Source: Tubulinosema ratisbonensis (lineage: Eukaryota; Microsporidia; Tubulinosematidae). Taken from it: a stretch of DNA of 23,061 bases. Of this stretch, positions 1 through 9,739 are shown one piece after another. Below the pieces are notes generated by a model, which made no database searches, was not told the DNA's origin, and saw only the letters and a list, made by a program, of their open reading frames with translations. The position numbers were made by a program, and so were the translations under genes. Location of the stretch: positions 8,001 to 31,061 of the forward strand of contig RCSS01000224.1 of assembly GCA_004000155.1 (NCBI GenBank). The letters are read 5' to 3'. Position 1 is the stretch's first letter. Every line of letters begins with the position of its first letter.

Positions 1-83
1 TNNNTTTNNNANATATNNTTTTNAATTATNTTNTNTNNTTNTTTTTTTTATTTTTTTAATTTTTTTATTAAAAATGATTCTTT
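1..83. other. N-rich AT sequence at the left edge
   Basis: The first 45 or so bases contain many unresolved N positions among T and A. The remainder is a T-rich tract just downstream of the minus-strand Svp26 gene. Nothing can be annotated here beyond a probable 3' flanking region. Confidence 0.6.
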
Positions 84-617
84 TTATTTTGTATTGTGTT
101 TAACATGTGGTGCATAAATCTTCTTAATCAACTTACCAATAAAAGTTTCTCTTTTCCTATTCTTAACAGCAAAAGACTCATCATTAGCACTAAGAGAAAG
201 AAAGAAACAAAATGGAGTAGCCCAAACAAACAAAAAGAAATAAACAAATGCTTCTAAAACATTTATGTGATCAACTACCAACTCTCTTAAAAACAAAAAG
301 TGGTTTATCAATGCACCAAATGTTCCTCCCAAGAAATAAGGACTGGTAGGTAAAAAAGCAGGGTAATCTTCTAAAAGAGAGAAGAATACAAATTGAATGA
401 TTAAAGAATACAAGATTAATAATTTAGATACGTTTCTTAGGAGAAGTAATGAGTGTAATCCTGAAATTATTTTGATTATTAACTCTATTCTTCTTTTTGC
501 AGCGTAGGTTCTGTCTTCTATGAAACTTACGGCACGCATTAAACCTGCTCCTAGTAAAACTATCCCACCAACAATAGATGCTAGGATTAAGACTGAGTTT
601 AAGAAAATTAAAANNAT
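84..617 (-). CDS. SVP26: Svp26/TEX261-family ER-to-Golgi cargo receptor
   Basis: Multi-pass membrane protein of about 177 aa. In yeast, Svp26 (Erv26) sits in early Golgi and COPII vesicles and exports type II membrane proteins such as mannosyltransferases and pro-alkaline phosphatase from the ER. The match rests on family landmarks: a first helix followed by a glutamate-rich ED-RT-A region, the block FSLLEDYPAF-TSPYF, then INHFLF, and the closing WATPFCFFLSLSANDE. Most of the protein is hydrophobic, with about four or five helices and a basic C-terminus. The first clean ATG is at 539, but the frame stays open upstream to an ambiguous ATN codon at 615-617. The 26 added residues form the N-terminal helix that family members have, so I place the start at 617. 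Bases 614-615 and 618-619 are N, so the start codon itself is unresolved. Family assignment is confident; the start is less so. Confidence 0.82.
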   Translation of the reverse strand, partial: XXLIFLNSVLILASIVGGIVLLGAGLMRAVSFIEDRTYAAKRRIELIIKIISGLHSLLLLRNVSKLLILYSLIIQFVFFSLLEDYPAFLPTSPYFLGGTFGALINHFLFLRELVVDHINVLEAFVYFFLFVWATPFCFFLSLSANDESFAVKNRKRETFIGKLIKKIYAPHVKHNTK

Positions 618-619
618 NN

Positions 620-968
620 GAGAGAAAAATAAATAAATAAATTAAAAATATAAAAATAAATTAAAAATAATAAAATATAAAAATATAAAAATAAAAAAAT
701 ATAAAAATATAAAAATAAAAAAAATAAAAAAAATAAAAATAAAAATATAAAAATATATAAATTTTTAATATTACGACAAGTTCGACTTGACAAATCTTTT
801 CCCAGTTAATTTTTTTATAACTTCTAGTTTTTTTAAACTAAACATTTTTGATAATCTATTTGTATTTTGAATAATTAGTTATTTTTTTAATATTCAAAAT
901 TTTTATTTAACTCACTTATTCAGAAACCAACAGAGTTTTAAAAACAAGTAAATTATTTATAATAAAAG
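620..968. repeat. A/T low-complexity tract and plain AT-rich spacer
   Basis: From about 622 to 765 the + strand is almost only A with scattered T, in irregular AATAAA/ATATAAAA units. This is the upstream flank of the Svp26 gene. From 775 to 968 the sequence is ordinary AT-rich spacer up to the left LTR of the retrotransposon. An apparent 61-codon minus-strand ORF over the A-tract is only F/Y/L/I and is a composition artefact. Confidence 0.6.
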
Positions 969-1124
969 TGTTGTCGAATCTTCACTTTTATTTTAACTAT
1001 CTTTTTCCTTTTCGTTTTTCATTCCCGAAATATATCCCCTATTTTGTTTACATATTTATATATAACCAATTTCTTAATCAAGATTAATTTAATTATAGAT
1101 ATAGTTGATTGTTTCCTAACATCA
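969..1124 (-). repeat. 3' LTR of the Ty3/gypsy element
   Basis: Copy of the LTR at 5037-5184. Shared blocks include CCTTTTCGTTTTTCATTCC and GATTAATTTAATT, ending in GATATAGTTGATTG. Near its inner end it carries a 7-bp segment (TTTCCTA, about 1112-1118) that the other LTR lacks. It starts with TG and ends with CA on the + strand. The inner end abuts the polypurine tract. Confidence 0.8.
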
Positions 1125-1125
1125 A

Positions 1126-1132
1126 CCCCTCC
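1126..1132 (-). other. Polypurine tract of the Ty3/gypsy element
   Basis: On the minus strand the bases GGAGGGG stand directly before the 3' LTR, one base from its TG end. A short G-rich purine run in this place is the usual primer site for plus-strand DNA synthesis. The run stands out because G is rare in the surrounding DNA. Confidence 0.6.
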
Positions 1133-1469
1133 ATTAGAAAAAAATTTCTTCGTCTTCACAGTTGCCAATTCTTTGTATATCTTTGAAATTAAGCACATAA
1201 CAGTTGCCATACCAATCTTTTATAGTATATGATCCATTTCTTGTTTTATTAGTAATCGCATATGGACAAATCCATTCAAGTTTATTTTGTTATTTTCAGT
1301 TCATTCGGTTCTTTTCTTCAAAAAAACTTTCTCAATTTAAAAACATCTACTTGTTTTCCAGCCTTTGGTTAAATGTTCCGTTAATAAATTCTCTTCTTAT
1401 TTTTTTAATCTTTCTATCTGTATGTGAAAAGGTTCTTCAATTTCTTCTTTGTCTTCAAATTTAAAAATT

Positions 1470-2190
1470 ATGTTTCCGACCATAAGGTACATTGTCTACC
1501 GTACAGTAACTCAAAAGAAGCCCGCTTCAATTTTTTATTGAGCGAAATTAAGTATGAAAAATGGCTGATTCTAAGTATTCGTACCACGCTTTCTAATTTC
1601 CGTTGCAAATTCAGAATATTTTTCCTATTAAAGTACGATTGCATCTTTCTACTGCTCCATTAGCTTTTGGATTATAAGCTGAAGTATAGGTTTTTACTAT
1701 TTATAATGTCACAAATATTTCAATTAATTTTGAATTGAATTCCAAACTGTGATCTGTTAGTAATTCACCAACAATTCCATGTCTATAAAAAACTTTACTC
1801 ATTAAAAACTATGCTACAATAGAAGTGCTTTTCTGTTTTACTCCTGCGTTTATATCCACCTATTTGTATGATCAATCGTAACGATGATGAATTTATTACT
1901 GTTAAATGTTTTTGGAATTGACCTATACAATCTACACTTACCTAAAAAAAGTTTCTTTTAGCTCTAACCTAAACTTTTTAGGTTAACTGGAGGAGATGCA
2001 AACTTTTTGCATATAGTGCGATTGAATACAATGTTTTTTGTATCTTGAGACATGTTAGGCCATTTGTGCCTGTTTAATAAAGTAATATATGTGGTTTCAA
2101 CACCACTATGTCCACAGTCTTCAGGTATTTTTCTAATGATCTTTTCTTTGTCTAACGTTGTTGAGCTCTTTTCTTGTTGAATTGTATTTA
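1470..2190 (-). pseudogene. Integrase domain remnant of the Ty3/gypsy element
   Basis: Integrase inserts retrotransposon cDNA into the chromosome. The zinc-binding N-domain is seen as CGHSGVETTY, then KWPNMSQD and ICKKF (about 2010-2110). The expected first His and first Cys of the HHCC set appear replaced, the Cys by Arg. The catalytic core can be followed through frame changes: KFIIVTIDH-NRW near 1880, RHGIVGELLTD near 1760, and SAYNPKANGAVER near 1640-1690, which carries the Glu of the D,D-35-E triad. In-frame stops and at least two frameshifts interrupt it. It lies directly after RNase H, as in Ty3/gypsy. Confidence 0.75.
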
Positions 2191-2199
2191 TCACTTCAC

Positions 2200-3470
2200 A
2201 CGTTCTTGTAAGTGAATCGGCTATTACATTGTTTTTTCCAGAGATACACTCAATGGAAAACTTGTATTGTTCTAGCTCCATAACTCATCTGGCTATTCTT
2301 CCATTCAGTTTTTTCTGTAATAGAAGCCATTTAAGCAATTGATTATCACATTTGACTTTAAATTCTTCTACAAATATATTTAAAACATTTTCAGTGACCG
2401 AATTATTGAGAGACATTCTTTTTCAATCAAAGTAAGTTTATTTCATTTAGGTTCAGTCTCCTCGATATAAAAAATATTGGTTTTAATACACCATCATATT
2501 CTTGTTGTAAAACTGCACTAATTACTTTGTCTGATGCGTCTGTGTTAATTATGAATGTTTATCGTGGTCAAGTAGTGATAAACTCATACAATTTTTTTCC
2601 TCTTTTATCAGGTTGAAATCTTTTGATTCTCTGGATCTAAATTCAGAATTCCTCTTCATTGTTCTTTTTAATAGCGGTAATATTTTTTCTGTAAAATTTA
2701 GGATAAATTTCCCAAAAAAAGAACAAATCCTAGGAATCCTTGTAATTCTTTCAAATATTTAGATTGTGTGTATTCAAAGGCCTTTATTTTTTGCCTTAGT
2801 GGTATATTTATCTGGTTGTTTCATATTTTTGTTCCCGAGAATTCTATCTTAGTCTTTATAAAGTGAATTTTCACAAAATTTATTTGCAATTTAAAATAGG
2901 CTAACTTATCAAGTACGTTTTTAAGGTGAACTATATGATGTTCGTGGGATTTTGTAAATATTACTAGGTCATCCATACAAACTATCACAAGCTTACACAG
3001 TAGTTCTTTAAAAACATAATTCATTGTTTTCTGAAATGTAAAAGGGGCATTGACTAACCCAAAAGGCATTTTAATCCATTCGTACACTCTTTATCTTGTA
3101 TTAAATGATGATTTAAATTGATCTTCTACATTTTATTTTATCTGATGGAATCCTGATTTTAGATCAGTCGAACTAAATATTTTAGATCCCAGCAATCCCT
3201 CAATGGATTCATCAATTCTAGGAATTAAATACGGGATAAACACCGTATTTTGGTTTAATCTTCAATAGTCGACATAAAATCGTGTTTAAATATTCTTTTT
3301 TCTCACTAACACTACCGGAGAAACATATCTGCTATGCTTAGTTTAACTAAATTTTTGTTTACAAACTTATAAACTTCAGATTTTATAAATTTTTTTTTGT
3401 TGTCTATAGATGGCAAATCCATACGGAAATCCTTTTGCAATACCTTCAAGATAAGAGTATTTATACCTAG
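2200..3470 (-). pseudogene. Reverse transcriptase-RNase H remnant of the Ty3/gypsy element
   Basis: This is the central polymerase of the element. Reading from 3470 down: SPVVLVRKKN and FYVDY-RLNQNTV, then PRIDESIEGLLGSKIFSSTD with LKSGFHQI (about 3140-3330), then EWIKMPFGLVNAPFTFQKTMN from 3085 down. The catalytic motif follows as CMDD, near 2970, where most relatives have YLDD or YVDD. RNase H is seen as ASDKVISAVLQQEYDG and IFFISRRLNLNE (about 2440-2560), then DNQLLKWLL and ARWVMELEQYKFSIECISGK, ending ADSLTR near 2210. Stops and frameshifts separate these blocks. The piece at 2821-3087 is still open for 88 codons. Family identification is strong. Confidence 0.85.
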
Positions 3471-4081
3471 TCGACGGAAAAATAAGGTGAAATATGTTTC
3501 TCCATATTTAGGTATAGCTCAAGATACTGCGAGCCTTTTCAACTGGTAAACCCACCACTGTGCACTCTATTGACTGCCTAAGTCTACCTTACCTTGTATT
3601 CTTTGGTTATAGGAAGTATTAATTTCTTTTGATTGAATAACAACAGGATTTAGATTTGATAAACTTATTTTCTCCCTTTGATCGTTTATATGTTATAATT
3701 AGTATAAATTTATTTTTGTCTATTAATTCAATATTATGCACAATAGGCAAATTAGTTTGAGTAACACTTTAAGCGTTTCTTTATTATTATGTATTAACTT
3801 AATACCTTTTCTTTTATTCCCTCTGGTGTATTTTCTTCTTCAATATCAAGGCTTTTATTATCCCATTTTTCTTTCCTAATTTCAACCATTTTCTTAACGC
3901 TGCATGCATCTTCATAAATTCATAGGTTCACCAAATCGATCCTTTCATTATCAAATATCATAATCTCACTATCCTTTAAATTTAATTTAAATATAATCCC
4001 TAAATCGCATCCATACCGAATGTAATATCACAGTTTAGATCATCAATGATTAGTGGTTCAAGGATAATTTATAGGTTCCCG

Positions 4082-5018
4082 CTATGTTATTTTTATTAGT
4101 AAAATACATGCCTGTGTTGTATCACATGCTTTGGTAAACATGACCTTTACATCTACTTTCAATAGTTTCAATTTATTTTCCCTAGCCAAGGTACTTGATA
4201 CTACACTTCTACTGACTCCTAAATCCATCAAGGCACGATATTTTCTGCTTTTATAAGTTAACATGATGTGTGGTCTAACATCTTTACACGCCCCTTTGAC
4301 ATGTTCTGTTATTCTTAGCAAAGAATTTCGCTCATTTTTATTATTAATAGTATTTATTTTATCACATTCATTTTTATAATGAGCGCCACTACGATTATAA
4401 CAGCTACTTTATTTTTTACTGGAATTTGTTTTATCGTAATTAAACTTTTTTTTAGAATACTTGGTCCTTGATTTTTTTTCTTTAAACTCCTTAAGATTGC
4501 TTTCGCCCCATTGACAAATTCTTACCATCGCTTTATACCATCTAATTCTTTGCAAATCCAAGTAGGCTTTAACTCTTTTACTCAGATAAAATTTTGTCTA
4601 GGAGGACATTTTTGTAATTTTTTTGCATTTTCTAATTATCAAAACATATTCATAAAAATCAATGTCTTTATATCCTTTGTAGATGTATTTTTAAGTTGAT
4701 TAATATCATATTTATATGTTTTTATGTATTTCTCTCTAAATTCTGTTAGAATTCGTTCTTCGTCTTAATTCTACTGTGAAAGGCGCCAACAAAACATAAC
4801 TGTGCTTTTCTTTTAGGGCTAGTTTTTTTAGAGAAAAGCGCCACACCGACATTTAAATCCTTGCAATATGGTTCAACATGCTTTTACCATATTACTACAA
4901 ACTTGTCCTTTTTCAGGCCATCAAACTTACTGAATGTCATTACGGAAGTTTTTACCTGCAATTTCTTCTCTAAAACTCTTACCAGATCTTTAATGCTTTC
5001 GTTCGTCTCTTGAGTCAT
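4082..5018 (-). pseudogene. Gag-protease remnant of the Ty3/gypsy element
   Basis: Gag appears to start at an ATG at 5016-5018, right at the PBS, and runs open for 44 codons (MTQETNESIKDLVRVLEKKL...) before a stop. A damaged nucleocapsid knuckle, C-YN-RSGA-H-YKNE-C, lies at about 4368-4406. It fits CX2CX4HX4C if exactly one codon, the second Cys, is missing. Retropepsin follows at 4082-4321 and is still open for 79 codons. Its active-site block reads ALMDLGVSRSVVS, so the usual D-T/S-G triad has become D-L-G. Between gag and the knuckle there are stops and frameshifts. The order gag-knuckle-protease-RT supports one ancestral gag-pol. Confidence 0.75.
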
Positions 5019-5034
5019 CCTGCTATTGACGCCA
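5017..5034 (-). other. Primer-binding site of the Ty3/gypsy element
   Basis: Two bases inside the 5' LTR the minus strand reads TGGCGTCAATAGCAGGAT. The TGG start would pair with the CCA end of a primer tRNA, the standard position and form for minus-strand priming. The tRNA itself cannot be named from the window. The predicted gag ATG overlaps its end. Confidence 0.6.
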
Positions 5035-5036
5035 AA

Positions 5037-5184
5037 TGCTGTAGAATCATTACTTTTATTTACTGTCTTTCTCCTTTTCGTTTTTCATTCCTAAAATATA
5101 TCCATCATTTTGTTTATATATTTACATATAAGCAATTTTCTAATCGGGATTAATTTAATTTAAGATATAGTTGATTGACATCCA
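5037..5184 (-). repeat. 5' LTR of the Ty3/gypsy element
   Basis: Direct repeat of 969-1124, 148 bp, with TGCTGTAGAATC at the inner end and TTGATTGACATCCA at the outer end on the + strand. It should hold the element's promoter. No promoter box is clear enough to mark. Confidence 0.8.
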
Positions 5185-5426
5185 AAACTACTTTTTTTAT
5201 AATAAATATTATTATATTTTAAACAAATTAAAATTTTTAATATTATGTTTTATTTTTATTTTGTATTTTTAGACTGTGAAATAAAATTAATTATTCTTAT
5301 TTTTTAGCAAATGACATTCATTTTTAGTAAATATTATTTTAATTATTTTTAAAAAAAATCCTTAAATTAAAAAGATTATAACTTTATTAAGAACAGAAAA
5401 TAAATAATTAAATAAAAAAAATGATT

Positions 5427-5530
5427 AGACTTCCATTTTTAAAGTCCGGGAAAATTTATAGTGAAAAGAGTTTTTTCGATCTTAAATTCTTTATATGGTG
5501 ATTGATAATTTTTTATTATTTTTAGATTTT
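5427..5530 (+). repeat. Left terminal inverted repeat of the Merlin element
   Basis: The sequence from ACTTCCATTTTT to TTTTTATTATTTTTAGATTT is repeated in reverse complement at 6487-6585. Exact shared blocks are ACTTCCATTTTT at the outer end and TAAATTCTTTATATGGT (5483-5499) in the middle. Confidence 0.8.
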
Positions 5531-5689
5531 TGTATTTATAGCATTTTAATAAATAATAATTTTATTAAATTTTAAAGCAATTTTATTTGATGTTCGAGCG
5601 AGTCAGCCTTTGATTTGTTTTTAAAAACAATTCTTTTTATTATTTTCAATTCATTAATGCAATAAATAGTTTTTGATTGTTTTGAATTT

Positions 5690-6400
5690 AATTTTCTTCT
5701 CTTAAATTTTTAAAATCTGCCGAAATGATTTAACTATTAAAGTATTTGTACCGGAAATCGGTTCCATAAAACTAATTTGATGTTTGGCTTAACTATGATA
5801 ATACTGTGTATTATTTTTAAAAAATTAAATATATGAGGAGCATCGATCAGAAAAAATTGTCGTATCTTGCTTGATATGTGTTATTATTATAGCTCTTAAA
5901 ACTTCTGTTGTTTTCCTTCCAATATTTCTATAAAAATCTTTAGGTAAACATACAAATCTTTTCAAATACAATCTTTTGATGTGGGTCTTACTCTATTAAA
6001 TTCTCTCTTACATAAATGCATCTCATCTATTTGTACAATAGATCATTACCTCCAATTAGGACAGATATTAAAGCCTCATAATGTAAAATCTGTTTCATGA
6101 TATTTTTAAGATTTATATATATTTTCTTCTCTTTTACCCCTTAAAGTTCATCAAAAGAATGAGAATTGATATCAACTGCAAAGTAAAACAAAAATTTGAG
6201 TATTTCAATTACTATTTTTGGTAACGAACCCTTTTTAAAGAATATTTTCTTTTTTTACAGCTGCATTTAATACATCTCTACTATGAAACTTAAAAATCTA
6301 ATTTTTATACGATACTTTTCTCCACAATGCAGACAATTTTTTTGTCTACTCCAAAATCGAAATATTTCTTTACTCGTTTTTTTATAATCATATTTAGTTT
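5690..6400 (-). pseudogene. Merlin/ISXO2-like transposase remnant
   Basis: The order of motifs matches this DDE transposase family. A zinc-ribbon trace, RQKNCLHCGEKYRI, lies at 6310-6360. GSLPKIVIEILKFLFYFA near 6220 corresponds to the family's helical region. GGNDLIVQIDEMHL with KREFNRVRPTS lies at about 5980-6060 and holds the first catalytic Asp. TTEVLRAIIITHIKQDTTIF followed by SDRC-SSY lies at 5831-5910 and holds the second. The end reads SFMEPISGTNTLIVKSFRQIL (5717-5770), where families have T-x-T-IE-S-x-W. No acidic residue stands at the expected third catalytic position. Several in-frame stops and frame changes interrupt the reading. Spacing between the two Asp codons is about 60 residues. 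Confidence 0.72.
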
Positions 6401-6486
6401 TAAAAGTGTGAAAAGTTCTTTAATTTTTTTAATTTCATCGTGATTTATTAAATAAATTAGAATTTATCTAAATATTATTAATACAA

Positions 6487-6585
6487 AATTTAAAAATAAT
6501 AAAAAATCTTAAATTACCATATAAAGAATTTAAAATCAAAAGGATACTTCCCTTCCAAATTTTTCCAGGTCCCAAAAATGGAAGT
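6487..6585 (-). repeat. Right terminal inverted repeat of the Merlin element
   Basis: Reverse-complement partner of 5427-5530. The matching outer block AAAAATGGAAGT ends at about 6585 and the middle block ACCATATAAAGAATTTA lies at 6516-6532. The stretch between them has diverged. Confidence 0.8.
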
Positions 6586-6665
6586 TTACTCAAAGAAATA
6601 TTATTTTAAAAAAAAATGAATGATCTCTTATCAACCATCAAAAAAAATTCATACTCATTTTTTAA

Positions 6666-6848
6666 TTACTTTTCCTCTTTGTAAAACTTGTATAAAAAAT
6701 ATACCACTCCTATAACAACTGGAATAAAAGCTATGATAAGTGCACTACTATACCAGAATCCAATCTTATTATAGAACCTTTTGACCGGGATTGTAATGCC
6801 ACACTTAATTGCAAAGAAATACAAAAGAATATTAAAGAATGTAAGCAT
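6666..6848 (-). CDS. Small two-helix membrane protein, possible Vma21-like V-ATPase assembly factor
   Basis: A 60-aa protein with two predicted membrane helices, about residues 2-18 and 33-54, joined by a short basic loop (VKRFYNK) and ending in the charged tail YKFYKEEK. Size and plan resemble Vma21, an ER membrane chaperone that helps assemble the V0 sector of the vacuolar ATPase. Vma21 also has two helices, an aromatic start to helix 2 and a lysine-rich ER-retrieval tail. No residue motif proves the family, and the tail is not a classical KKXX. The frame has no internal stops, unlike the transposon remnants around it. A CCC stands three bases before the ATG, as seen at microsporidian starts. 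A real gene is likely; the function is tentative. Confidence 0.5.
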   Translation of the reverse strand: MLTFFNILLYFFAIKCGITIPVKRFYNKIGFWYSSALIIAFIPVVIGVVYFLYKFYKEEK

Positions 6849-6857
6849 GAAGGGTTA
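6849..6857 (-). promoter_or_regulatory. CCC motif just upstream of the 60-aa ORF
   Basis: On the minus strand the start reads AACCCTTCATG, with CCC at 6852-6854. C-runs immediately before the start codon are a reported signal of microsporidian genes. It supports this ATG, but three C bases alone are weak evidence. Confidence 0.4.
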
Positions 6858-9739
6858 TTTTTTAATTTATTTTTATATTTTTTAATAAATGTAATTTTAT
6901 TAAAGATAAAACTTTTTTGAAAATGCTATATAATCAGTTTTGTTGTGTAAAAGCCTTCCGCGGTGAGTTTTACCATATATTTTAACACCTTTTCATTAAT
7001 TTTAATTAGAAAATTTGATTACTAAGTTTGTTAGAAAAAAAGTCTGTTTCAAAAATAAGTAATTTTAACCTTAAGATATATTTTCAAGTAGTTTTGCTAT
7101 AATAAAATGATATTTTAATACTTATAAGGGTGTCCAGTTGAATACCTTATTACAATTTATTAAATATCAAAAATAAGCAATTAAATATTAAAAAGAAAGA
7201 GCTTCTGTAAATGTCATTGTAGTTTTGTATGCTGTGCATTGTTTTACATTCAAATCAAAGCAAAACTATTGATGTTTTGTTTATAAACAACAAATGACAA
7301 CAAATTATTAAGACTTTTAATATATGTTCAGCAATAGGTAATATTGTCTAAAACAAAAGTGTATAAAATCTGCATGTGTATACTGTAGACATATTCGTTT
7401 CTAAGTATCAACCGAATGACTAAATGATCTTTAATTAAAAAGAGAATTTAAATATATTATATAGATATATGTTTTATTTTATATTTGAATATTTTTAATT
7501 GATAGTCAAATTTTGTTTAAATCTTTGATATATCTAAGACAATCTATAAACTGTAATATAAATCTAAATTAAAATAAAAAAGATGAGCGACGAAAAGAAA
7601 CTAAAATGAAGAAAAAATAAATAAATGAAAAAATTTTAATACATTTTTTGTTGCGATAGGAAGATTAAAAAAAAATACAAATATATATTTATAAACCAAA
7701 GGGCTTATATCGATTCAAAATATAAAAAAGAGTGGGGTTTTTAGTTTTTTAAATTTTTATATCTCTATAAATGTATAAACATAATTTTTGATGTTTGGTT
7801 TAAGTTAAATTTTATTGTTCTAATGAAAAGGTAAAGGATGAGGGAACCTGTGATTGATAAATAAAAAAGTTTATAAGCTCTCGAGGAAACTTGTGGCATA
7901 GGGTGTTAGTCCGAGATTTTCATATATCAGAAATATAAAAGTTGATAATTATAGATAAACTTTACTGCCTTCCAAACCCTGCAATATATTGTATCATTCT
8001 TATCAAAAATTTAGATGAAATCAAAAAAGTGTAATTAAATAATATTTTTTAACAAAGAATGGACATAAAGAATACTTTCGTGTATTAAAATTGTTATCTG
8101 CAAAGTAATTACTTTAATATAGGGCTAGCAAAATCCGAGTTCAACTATATATAAATGCTTTATGCACAAAATATAAAAAATTTTGGTAAACGAATTAAAA
8201 ATATTTATAAATTGAAGCCAAATATAGTTTATTTAGGAACATAAAAATTTAAAAAACATAATAATGTGCCTCATGTTTTAAAAAAAAGCAATTAAAGTAT
8301 ACACACCTCAAAATTGATATTAGAATTGGAGTTAATCATTTGTATTATTTTTTGTAACAAAAAATTTTTAAAGAAAAACATTTTATTATGAATAGAATTT
8401 ATTTTTATCGCTAATATTAATACAAAATATATGATTGCATTTATTCTCTTAGCTAAAATTTTAAAATATTTATATAGATCATTAAAATACTTTTTAAGTT
8501 TAGGTTTTTATAACAAATTGTATAATTTAAAAAACTCATTATATAGTAAAAAATATGCTTATGTTTCTACTAATTAAAAGAGTAAAGATACTCTTAACCC
8601 TTGTCTATCTGAAACGATTTCAGGGCATCTTATTAACTACCTAAGTATAACCTACTTTACAAGAATTAATCAGAGGAATTTTACCATTCGACACAAATAG
8701 TTTTCTTTGTTATTGAAAATCAAAATATCACTCACTTCATGATTTTTTATCATAATTTTTAGTTTTAAAGGTTGGTAAGGTTTTTATGAAAAATAATTTC
8801 CTTATGATAAAAGATTCCAATAAATTTTCTTAAAACAAAATATAGTCTTATAAAAAAAATTACTTATAATAATTTCTAAGATTTGAAATAAAAATTTTAT
8901 TGATTTCTTCGAGTTTTTACTGAATTTTAAAACGTGAAATTGCCTCAAAACTTTATTTACATTTTAATAGTTAAGAGTAACTGTCATACAGGCTCCTGGT
9001 CAAAGTTATCAAAAACACAACTAAATCTTAGTAGAATGTTTCTAAAAAATTATCGATAGTTTAGAGTTCTTCTCATTAAACTATGAAATAAGTCTGAGAT
9101 TTATTAAATAATGTAAATTTTTTAATCTGTGTAAGTATTTTATGTTTGCCTAATAAATTCTGTAAAAAAACTCATGTAAAAGTAACAAAATAACCAAATG
9201 TTGATAAAAAAAGATGCAACTTTTTTGTCATGAACATTTTTCAAAAATGCGTGTCATTTTTGATAATTTAAGTGCAATGTATTTTGTGATGATTAGACGG
9301 TTGTTTAGATATTTTATAAAAATGCAAAGAAAATACAGAAGTTATTATTCAGTAGCTAAATTTGTAAAGTAGGATAGACTTAAACATTCTTAAGTTTCTC
9401 TGTAAAATGTTTAGAGGGCGTAAAATTGCATTATCTTGCATTTACATAGTTATGTTAGAGCATTTTTATCGTATTATTTTTAAGTAAATGACCAGTATTT
9501 TATATAGAAAGTATAGAAAATAAGCTTAGATTGAAATTATTATATCTAGGAAAAAAAAGGTATATATAACCCTTTATACAACTTATAGTATAATATTTCA
9601 ATGATTTCAACCATATAATAATTCTTTATGTTTTTAACTATTTTTGTCTTTTAATTTCATGATCGCTTTATGGCCGATAATAAAATAAAATGCGCAAATT
9701 AAAAATAATATACCATCTTTGTATAGTAAAAATGGCTAC
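6857..9739. other. AT-rich region without a recognisable gene
   Basis: No open frame of useful length is seen on either strand and no family motif was recognised. A few less AT-rich islands, such as 7840-7920 and 8590-8700, may be further transposon debris but could not be assigned. A small 7-bp hairpin at 9243-9261 is unremarkable in this composition. Confidence 0.5.

Larger units (their letters stand above)
969..5184 (-). mobile_element. Degenerate Ty3/gypsy LTR retrotransposon, nearly full length
   Basis: A 4.2-kb element reads on the minus strand in the order LTR, PBS, gag with a CCHC knuckle, protease, RT, RNase H, integrase, PPT, LTR. Integrase after RNase H is the Ty3/gypsy order. The two LTRs, 969-1124 and 5037-5184, are direct repeats about 85% alike by eye, with TG...CA ends. 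The bases outside are AAAAG on the left and AAAAC on the right, a possible worn 5-bp target duplication, though weak in DNA this AT-rich. Every coding domain has in-frame stops or frameshifts, so the element is dead. The amount of LTR divergence suggests an old insertion. Confidence 0.85.
5427..6585 (-). mobile_element. Degenerate Merlin/ISXO2-like DNA transposon
   Basis: An element of about 1.16 kb is bounded by long imperfect inverted repeats (5427-5530 and 6487-6585). It encloses a minus-strand transposase remnant of the ISXO2-like (IS1595/Merlin) family. Its length fits a single-gene Merlin element. It sits 0.25 kb beyond the gypsy LTR and 80 bp from the Vma21-like gene. The 8-9-bp target duplication typical of Merlin could not be seen. 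The coding region is full of stops, so the copy is inactive. Confidence 0.75.

Noticed and set aside
772..800. CAAGT-TCG-ACTTG hairpin resembling a tRNA T-arm
   Set aside because: No acceptor, D or anticodon arm could be fitted around it on either strand.
1044..1663. Three short overlapping + strand open frames
   Set aside because: They lie antisense to the LTR and integrase remnant of the minus-strand gypsy element and show no protein family.
5410..5428. Target-site duplication for the Merlin element
   Set aside because: The 8-9 bases on the left and right flanks do not match. The exact ends are uncertain, so no duplication is claimed.
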